A stretch of 20,757 nucleotides of DNA from Hemicentrotus pulcherrimus (Eukaryota > Echinodermata > Echinoidea > Camarodonta > Strongylocentrotidae), in the NCBI GenBank assembly GCA_003118195.1, contig BEXV01000092.1, positions 24,719 through 45,475 of the forward strand, given 5' to 3'. This document shows, piece after piece, positions 9,801 to 18,800 of the stretch (position 1 is the stretch's first letter; each line of letters opens with the position of its first letter). A program made the position numbers and the translations under genes. Under the pieces are notes generated by a model, which was given only the letters and a program-made list of their open reading frames with translations, ran no database searches and was not told where the DNA came from.

Positions 9801-12800
9801 CAAAGACCTTTCCAATGCTGAGGTCAAGCTCTGCTGGAGTCTCCAGAAAGCTACTTGAAGATGTGTTCATATCAACCAGAGGGACAGTACATTCTACACT
9901 CGATTCCGATCCCTTTGATGAAGACCGAGGGTTAACTCTTTTGGCAGCTTTCAGCTTTTTCTGCATTACTGCATCTGAAATAGATACCTCCGGCTGGTGC
10001 TTGCTAGGGCTGATATTTTCAAATGACAACTCTAATATTGATAGAGATTCCACATCTGATGAGGAAGGAGAATGTGGAAGGGCATCTATTGTTATGTTCT
10101 CATTCATACTGTCATCATGCAATACTTTAAAAAGTTCTGGGGGTCCAGGTTCTGGATGTCCAGGATCTGGGTCTCCCCTTGTGTTCTCAATGTCACCAGA
10201 ATCTCCCTTCTTAACTCTTCCTCTTCTTGTCCTTGCTTTAGTTTCCTTGAGACCTGTATCATTGCTTGTGTCTATTGCCTTTCTCCCTCGTCCCCTCTTT
10301 GGTTTAGCATCCACAGCTTTATCTTTCTTCACAGACTCTGTATCTGAGAACTCTCCAATTACTTCATCTACCAACTTCAGAATTTCTGAGTTATTATCCA
10401 CAACAGAGGCCTCGTCTACACAGATGTCCTTTTTGCTTGCTCCACGTCCCTTTCCTCTCGACTTCTTTGTTGTTGTCAATGAACTCACAGAATCTTCAGG
10501 AGTTGTGAGATCAAGTGCTTTCCCTGCTTCTTTTGGTTTCAATGCTGCCTGCTTAGAACAACCCTTCCTACCTCTGCCCTTTGCAGGCTTCATTGGATTA
10601 CACACTGCTTCTTCCTCAAAGCTGAACACGCCATCTGCATCATCTGATGGAGTAGTTAGATCAACAACTTCAAGAGTCTTTGAGAATCTACTTGGCTGTT
10701 TGGCTACCTTGAATTTCACAGCTCCCTTCTTGGTTGTGACTTGCACTGCACTCTTAGCCCTACTTTCGCTGGCTTTTGGTTTCCCTTTAGCAGGAGCTAT
10801 TACTTTGTAAGTTTCATCAAAGATCACATCGCCAAAGAGTCCCAGCTCTTCCGGAAGCACTGCATCTTGCTCTGAACCCCTGGAATCTCTCTTGCGTGTC
10901 ATTTCTGGTCTAGCAGAGGATGTGTCTAGCATGTTCTGGAACAATCGACAAGATAGATTATTATCCTTCACTGAGGACCTTTGTTTTGCAGTGACAGACA
11001 TACTGAGTTGACCAAACTGATGGGCTACATCATTGACTTCATCATTTGCAGAGTCCATGTTCTTCCCTCTGTCCAATGTCCATGAAGCATCAAATGCACA
11101 GTTTCCACTGTTCATTGCTTTCATGTGGATTCCAGCAAGGGCAACATAGTAGTGAAATGATGCTTGAACAACAAGATCAACAGCTATGGGTATACTGTTA
11201 GACTCACACAGCGTGAGTCCTTCTTGAGCAGAAGACAGTGCTTTGTCAAAACAACCCATTTCCAATTCGACAAGGGCCTGTGTTGACACCACTTTGCACA
11301 GGTCTCTTTGATGACACGTCCAGTGGAAGGAAGATTGTATGTCAAGCATAGACAATTTCAGTTTGAAGACTTGATGCAGACACTCTTTTGACCATTCCAG
11401 CAATTCTTTAGCCATTACTAGCGTGGCTTTTGCTGCTTCGTTGTTGCAAATAAGTACATAGTAGCTAGTGAGACCCAAATAGTAACCTGTTTCAAGGTCA
11501 TGCAGTGAATGGTCAGTGCATTGATTACAGTTGCACTCTTTTTGATGATCAACATAGCCTGGTAGCTTGGAAGAGCAAACTGGAGCAGGTCTCAAGCTTG
11601 GTGAACTGCTTATGTCCACACTGATTCCACCAGCAAGGGTTCTAGAGAACGATAACGGACGACTCTTGATGAAGTCCTCTTCATCGCTCTCTTCTGTGTT
11701 TGTCGTCACAGATTTTTGTTGTTTGGTTGTTTTCCTCTTCTGTCTTCCTCCCTTTGTACTTTTCTTTGTCCGTGCATCAGCTAGCTTGGGCTGTGAGGGT
11801 TGACTATCCATAGAAACAATTGTTTTTAGTTTAGTCAGGTTGGCTTTGCATACATCTTCCTGGCCCCATTTGATCTGGACTTCTATCAGCTGCTGCAACA
11901 ATTTGCCATACCTGAGGGCAAAGATAAGAAGAAGAAAAAGATTTAACAATGTGACAAATTTGCGAGATTTGTTATAAATGTGGGTTCCTCAATACAAAAG
12001 AATACTTTCTGATTCATTATCTAACACAAATATCAAACAGGAAAGGTAACCTGCAATAGAGTAGTGACATAAAATTCCAAGGCACTAGTGAAATAAAGAC
12101 TACGAGGCTGGATAAAATGGGGTGAAGGTGTCCCACTTATGGAACCCAACGTTAAATTCAGCGCACACCTTCATATCTCACAACACATACTCCTGCAACA
12201 ACCCCTCGTCAGTAAATATGATACACTTATCAAATTATAAACATCCAACCCTAGAATTTTTGAGCAAGGGACATCCCCTCTGTGATGTAAAACTGAGCCA
12301 CTCTGGCACACCCTTGCAAAAAGAAGCCATGAGCGACTTGAGACCAAACACCACACCTTACCCAAACCTAAATGCTAAGACTAAACTAGAACCCCATTGC
12401 TATCCTAACCCTAACATTACATCTTTGACAAAAAAAAAAAGCCCAGGGTTATTGTTGAGTTGCACATCTGGCATTACTGGTATATGTAGTTGCTGGAGTC
12501 AACCTTACCTCCTAGGTAGCTGGAATTTTTGAGCAAGGGACATCCCCTCTGTGATGTAACATTGAGCCTCTCTGACACACCCTTGCAAAAAGAAGCCATG
12601 AGCGACTTCAGAGAGGGAATCAAGCACTGAGGCCAGCACACGCCATCTCAGCGGCTGTTGACCTATGGAATATTGAGAAAAGTGAGCAATTGTCATCAAA
12701 ACAGATCCAACAGTCATAACATAGGTATAACATGACAGGATAGAATTCACACGGGTTAATCGCTTTCTTCTAATAAAATCTATTATATCCTGCATCAAAA

Positions 12801-15800
12801 ATTTATTGAGTTTTTGATTGGATGAGAGCTCTCTCGGTGACCAGAAATAAATCAACCATTTCAAGGTTGCTCCAAAACTTTTTTGGAGTACTATTTGGAA
12901 GTTGAAAATTCAGCAGGCATGTGATTTCAAATGCCCCCAACAGGCAATTCCCGCAGTGTAACGGTGTTGCTGAGCTGCAGTCTGATTAACTGCGCTGCAC
13001 TACTGCAGTACCTGTATAGTGCCAACTTTTGGTCTTGAATTTGTGAAAGTTTTGTTGTAGTTTGATTATCTGCAAACATGGCAGCCTCCACTAATCAGAG
13101 ATTTGATAAAGTCAAAGAAGAAGATTTGATAAAGTCAAAGAAGAAGATTTGAATGATTTTATCTTTTCTAGTGATGACGACAACACAAAGAAACAAATTA
13201 AGTATGGAATTTCAGTATTTTGCAAATTTTGCAAGGAGGTAGAGGCAAATTTTGATGATATTGATGATGAGGGACTTGATCTGCTTCTGTTTCAGTTCTA
13301 TATATGCCTGTGCAAGGAACAAAAATGGGAAACGCAAGAAGTCCAAGGAAGCAATACAATTTGCACTACAGCTTCACTTCTTGAACACAAGAGGAATGGA
13401 CATTGTTAAGGGTAAACAATTTAATCGTTCGAATAAGACTTTTAAGGCTCTTCTCGTGAAACTGAAGCTAGTGAGAAGGCCACTGTGAAGCATCATCCCT
13501 CCATCATCGACGATGATATGGCACGTATCTTAATTTAGACACAGCTGAAGGTCCACAAAAGACATTCTATCTGGACACATTGATTTACTTTGCAAAACGC
13601 AATTTGGAAAATGTGCGTGATATGAAACCGAACAATTTTGGTCTTCATTTGGAAGGTGACAAGGAATATTACACCCTTACCCTAATAGGGATATACACAC
13701 TAAAAACCATCAAGATGACAAAAGTCAGGGAGGTCAAAAGCATGCACTCCCAGGAAACCCCAGGTGTCCTGTCATGAACATGAACAAGTATTTGTCTAAA
13801 CTGAATCCTCAGTGTAAGTGAATGTGGCAGAGGCCAAATCAGAGTGTCAGTGAGGATGATGGGGTGTAGTATGTGAATTCCCCTGTTGGGAAATGGACCC
13901 TTGCATAAATGACCAAGAACACTACACCAACCACTCCTTGCGAGGAACAAGTTTTACTTTGCTTGATAATGCAGGGCAAGCATCGAGGGATATCATGTTC
14001 ATTTCAGGCCACCTTGTTGGAGAGTACAGATTTCTTGAATGCTATAGCAGAGGCAGTTGATATAAAACTGGGTGAAATACTTAATAGAATGGATGCACAG
14101 GAAGAGCATTTATCACAATTGGAAACATCAATGAAAAAGACTGACAAACAGGTTTATAAATTACAAACTCAAGTACATGTTTCTACAGACAGTCCACTAC
14201 GCGATGCGAGCAATTTGACTCCACTATTATGGATCACACAGTGGACGAAGAAAACATTAATCGAAAGCTTCAGTCACTCGAGAGAAAGCTTGATTTAAAA
14301 AGCAACATGATAAACAAGATTCAGTCTACAGTATTTACTGTAGACTGACGCAGACAACATTAATCGAAAGCTTCAGTCACTCGAGAGAAAGCTTGATTTA
14401 AAAAGCAACATGATAAACAAGCTTCAGTCTACAGTATTTACTGTAGACTGAAGCTTGTTTATCATTTGATCTTGAGCAATATTCCAGGAGAACCTATATT
14501 CAAATCTTTGGAGTACCTCAGCGTCCTCATAAAAACACTGACCAGTTAGTTTGTGATGTAGCCAAGAGGAATGATGTGGACATCAGGACTGGTGACATTG
14601 ACCGCAGCCCCCGCATCAGTAAGCTGCCAGCAGATGACAAGAAGAGCCGTGGCATTATAGTCAAGATGTCCTTGTATCAAGTCCGCCAGAAACTTCTTCA
14701 TAAGCGTCATAATACTTTTTTTACGAGCTCTTACACGCTGGTTTTGAGTGCTCTCAGTTTCTTGATCGTCTCCTTCCCCACATTTCCCGAGCCTTTCAGA
14801 CTTGGTTAGTAGGAGAATTCTCCCTCCCTTGGTTCTACATGTTATTATTACACACTTCAAACAATTCTGGTCTCTCAAAAAATTGTTTCTCCGAGAAGAA
14901 TTACAAGAAAAAAAATTGTTATTTACAACAACAAAAACATGGATAAAAAGTTGAGACGACCTCCGGTTCAATTTTGTTTGATCCAGGTACCAATTCAAAG
15001 CTCGGATAGGGTGGCAAGTTCTAGGGAGAAAGATCTCCACCGGAGCCTAGTTTTCCCTGATTATTTGCAAGTTAGGAAGCGTGGGGTATAAAACTTACCT
15101 CGCCTCAGTCCCAACAAATATGCCCTGGATCCGTAAAAAATGCATGGGTGGTGCCATGTTGGTTGCCCGAGCCCATTGCTATTAGAAATAGGCTACCGTC
15201 TTAATGATCAAGTTCAAGAAAACACACCGATTTAAAGTAGTTTTAAGTGATCACCTTATTTGAAAAGATTAGGAAATTAATACAGATAAATGTATTGTTT
15301 TGGAATTAAAATAGCCAAAATTCAATGTGTAGGTTTGAAAAATTAGAAATTAAGCAATAGAGATTGAATACTAAGAAAGAAAGAGAAGAGAAAAATTACA
15401 GCTTTATATAACAATAATATAAATAAAATAGTGTAAGTTAGGACGAAAAGAAGCCCCAAAAGCTGAAAAAGCAACAACAAATTAATGGGAACCTACCTCC
15501 ATCTGCAGAGGATGAAGATGTAGCAGACTTATCATTGTTGGACTGGTCTGTGCTGTCACTCATCCCACTTCCCAAGACGATCTTGGCCACACCCATCCTA
15601 ATCCTCATGGCCTCGACATGAAGATCAATGGGTATGATCACATCTCCATGCTCGTCCTCGGAGAGGTGTTTGAGTTTGGGGTTTCTTAGAGATGCCGGCA
15701 GAGAGAGGTAAGAGGAGTGGAATTCCTTGGCAAGAGCCGAGGTGAGGTAGGTGTGACAGTTACGGTGTCCAGATGCCTGAGACGAATCAGCAAGATATTT

Positions 15801-18800
15801 AGAGAAGCTCTCTTCAAACTGTTCCACCTGAAAATGGAAATAAAATTGGGAAGAATGAGTGTGGTGGAATTATTTTTGACGTGTCCTTGCATTTGATCTT
15901 TACAGAGAAGGTCGAGTTCTAATACATGTAAAATAGTTCTCTTTCCTTCCTTTTATTACCATGTGGAAAATACTGTAGTAGATATATCATGTATTACAAT
16001 TTTTTTTAAAATAGTTTACAAATTGTGAACAAATTCTGATGCCATGTATTGTGTAAGAAAATTCAATCACAACTCTAATCATATCCCGACAAATAAAAAG
16101 ATATATATCAACTGTTATCTGACCATTTATCGGGTCAAATCTGTATGCAAGGAAATGCACTTAAAGTGCTCACGCAATACTCACCTGCCCAGAATACAGG
16201 AGAACACAGCACTTCCCTAGAAGGACTTCAGAGACCAGTGCAGATCTCTTGGCCTCAGAGACATCATACAGACCCTTCTCTGCCCTATCAATGAAGATTG
16301 CAGCTTGCTTGTGCTGACCAACATGAGCTAGGAGTCTGGAGAGGCATAAGTCAGCCTCTAGAGCTTGGAGTGATGAGGAGGTAGAGTGGGATAGCTTACT
16401 CAGCATGCTCAGGACCCAGATTTCTTCAACAGTCTGAAACAAAGAGCAACAAAAGCAAGATAATCAGATAAGAGTATATAGTGCGTCCCAAACGAAACCG
16501 TGAGTTAGCGATGTTTTATCATAACTTATTCACACCTATAATTAATATCAATAAATGACACATATTTGTAAAGCCTAGATCCTCCTTCATTTATTGGGTC
16601 ATACTTTGCCAGAAGCTGCCATTATATCTGCAGCCAGCTGTAGACATTGTATGGTGGATGCTGGATCCTGAAAGCAACTTGGATTGAACGGCTCCAACTG
16701 AAGCAGGGTGTCCCAGATATCCAGGGAGCTGACCAAGGGAGCCATCTGGGTTGACTCCTGGGTCAGGGTACAGGGTGGTGGTGTCTCCTCGTCTTGGGAT
16801 GTGTCCACAGAGGATTCCTGGCTGGAGTCCATGTGGAGGTCAGTGGGTGATGAGCAGCTGGTATTGGAATTCTGAAATACCAATCAAAAGAGAGCTGAAC
16901 ATTGTCATTTATAACACTTAACCCTACGTTAACTGGGGGGGAGTGGGGGTCAATTTGACCCCCCCTGTAGCAATTATGCCACTTCTCCGAAAAAGCGGAT
17001 GATATAAAGTTTTCCTTTGATGACTTTTTTCTTTCGAGTCTTACGCATCTTTTGAAACAATTTTTTCGAAAATCGGACCTACGGTTACAAATTCATGTGA
17101 CCTTTTGTGTTTGCATGTCAGCCTGAAAATCGCTCATTTTGTGTTTTGTGTACAAAACACATGTAAAAATCATTTTCCTAAAAAGAGATAAACCATTGGT
17201 TAATTGGTCTCGTTTAAAGTTGAGGTATTTGTTTTGGGTCAAAATAGGTGAATTGTAGTTAGAAATGAAATAAAAAAAATAAAAAAAATAAAAAACAACG
17301 AAATACATAAGAAATTATCAAAACCATAGATAACATAAGGAATAACCTGGCTCTTCCAATTTTTTGTCTTGTATTATTATTCCAAATGGTCTAACAAATA
17401 TATGAAGTGTAAAGGAATGCTTAAATATGAATAATATATGATTTATGGGTAAAAATGTGAATTTTATGACCATATTTGCATAAATTACCATAAATATGCA
17501 AATAAGTGAATTACCATTTGTATACTTTACACNCCCCTAAGATCTCTGCCGTTTCACACCCGATCGCCAGGGAAAAGTGCATGCATGTCAGGGGAAGTGT
17601 ATTGAATACTATGGTAATTTCAATTTACACAAAAAACTGGGACAGCCAGGTTATTATTCATGTTTTCTCTTGTTTTGATAATTTCTTAAGTATTTCTACG
17701 TTTTTTTTTAACTAATCTATTTTATTGTTTTTGCTGTTTTATTTCATTTCTAACTACAATTCAACTATTTTGAACCCAAAACAAACACCTAAACTTTAAA
17801 CACAGACTAAATAAGCAATGTTTTATGTCTTTTTTTGAAAAATGATATTTCCATTTGTTTGTACACAAATCACAAAAATGAGCGATTTTCGGGCTGACAT
17901 GCAAAAGCAAAAGGTCACATGACTTTGTAACTATAGGTCTGATTTTCTGAAAAAATTGTTTTAAAAGATGCGCAAGACTCGAAAGAAAAAAGTTCCTAAA
18001 GGAAAAATTTATATCTGCCACGGTTTCAGAGTAGTCACGAAATAGTACGGGGGGGGTCAAATTGACCCACCCCCAGTAAAAACTTGGTCTGAAATAGCCC
18101 AGTTAAAATAGGGTTAAAGGATTCTCGCTATATTGAGGTAATATTGCCATCCCACTTCTTTGTATTCTATTCTATTTCGGTCCAGATATAAGGCTGTTTC
18201 ATTTGTTATAAACATACTCCAGAAAGTAATCTTTGCTCATCATCACATCTTCTGGCTGACATTCTGACAGAGGTAATAAACAAACAATTCACTACTTTTA
18301 GTCTGCAAAGTGGTTTGACCATTCACACCAACCCACTGTTATTTTATATTTTCACTTCACTTGCTTTACTACAAAGAAGAAAATCTGTGTTGTTTCAAAT
18401 TTGTAATTCAACAATATTGCTGATCCATATAAAGATGTAGAGATTTCTTATCCAAATATCAAAAAAACCAACAGAATGCATCATATTTCAACATTATGAA
18501 CAGAATATTAGATAACAGAGACCAATAATTTGTTGACATACCTGTATTGCAGTCTCCAGTTGGCAGAGGTAAAGCCAGAATTTAGCCCTAGCCAAGAGGT
18601 CTGAGTGTACACCAAGGTTCTCCTGGGCAAGACCTTCCAGGAGCTCAACAGCCTGGATACAGACCTCTGCTGGGGAACTACACAAATGAAATGGATGACA
18701 GTCATGCAAATGCATGTCTACTTACAGCCTTCATTCATGATGAATGGTAAATTATGTGTCGGGTTAATCATTATACAGAAAAACTGTACATCACATTCCT

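Larger units (their letters stand above)
14018..14720 (+). pseudogene. LINE ORF1-like fragment (coiled coil plus RRM-like)
   Basis: The plus-strand frame about 14018-14235 reads STDFLNAIAEAVDIKLGEIL then a heptad-rich DAQEEHLSQLETSMKKTDKQ, a coiled coil. A second frame reads VDEENINRKLQSLERKLDLK (twice, owing to a duplication), and from 14468 DLEQYSRRTYIQIFGVPQRP followed by DIDRSPRISKLPADDKKSRG and IIVKMSLYQVRQKLLHKR. A coiled coil followed by LEQYSRR...IFGVP and a 'RSPRI-K--------IIVK' segment is the layout of non-LTR retrotransposon ORF1 (Transposase_22-like). Frames are broken. No reverse transcriptase is seen downstream. Confidence 0.7.
12663..15496 (-). other. 2.8-kb separase intron with nested mobile-element relics
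   Basis: The intron joins exons in phase 1. From its left end: a SINE-like copy (12780-13014), a decayed tyrosine recombinase (13078-about 14030), a LINE ORF1-like fragment (about 14018-14720) with a tandem duplication and a palindrome, and an unassigned stretch at 14810-15490 with only short, unsupported open frames. Confidence 0.85.

Noticed and set aside
9429..9827. Minus-strand open frame of 132 codons overlapping the giant exon
   Set aside because: An out-of-frame shadow of the separase linker and intron.
9635..10810. Long plus-strand open frame (391 codons) opposite the separase giant exon
   Set aside because: It is the antisense shadow of the separase linker: Ser/Leu/Phe-rich with no recognisable domain, while the minus-strand frame joins in phase to conserved separase exons.
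12350..12425. Telomere-like CCTAACCCTAA stretch
   Set aside because: Only a couple of imperfect units inside an intron; more likely part of a dispersed repeat than an interstitial telomere tract.
13669..13950. Minus-strand open frame of 93 codons
   Set aside because: Opposite the tyrosine-recombinase relic, whose plus-strand reading shows the conserved blocks.
14546..15040. Minus-strand open frame of 164 codons
   Set aside because: It lies opposite the LINE ORF1-like frame and its flank; the plus strand carries the recognisable LEQYSRR...IIVK sequence.
16922..18113. Possible transposase inside the TTAA-flanked element
   Set aside because: Open frames there are under 100 codons and lie in the inverted arms or AT-rich loop; no DDE motif context was seen.
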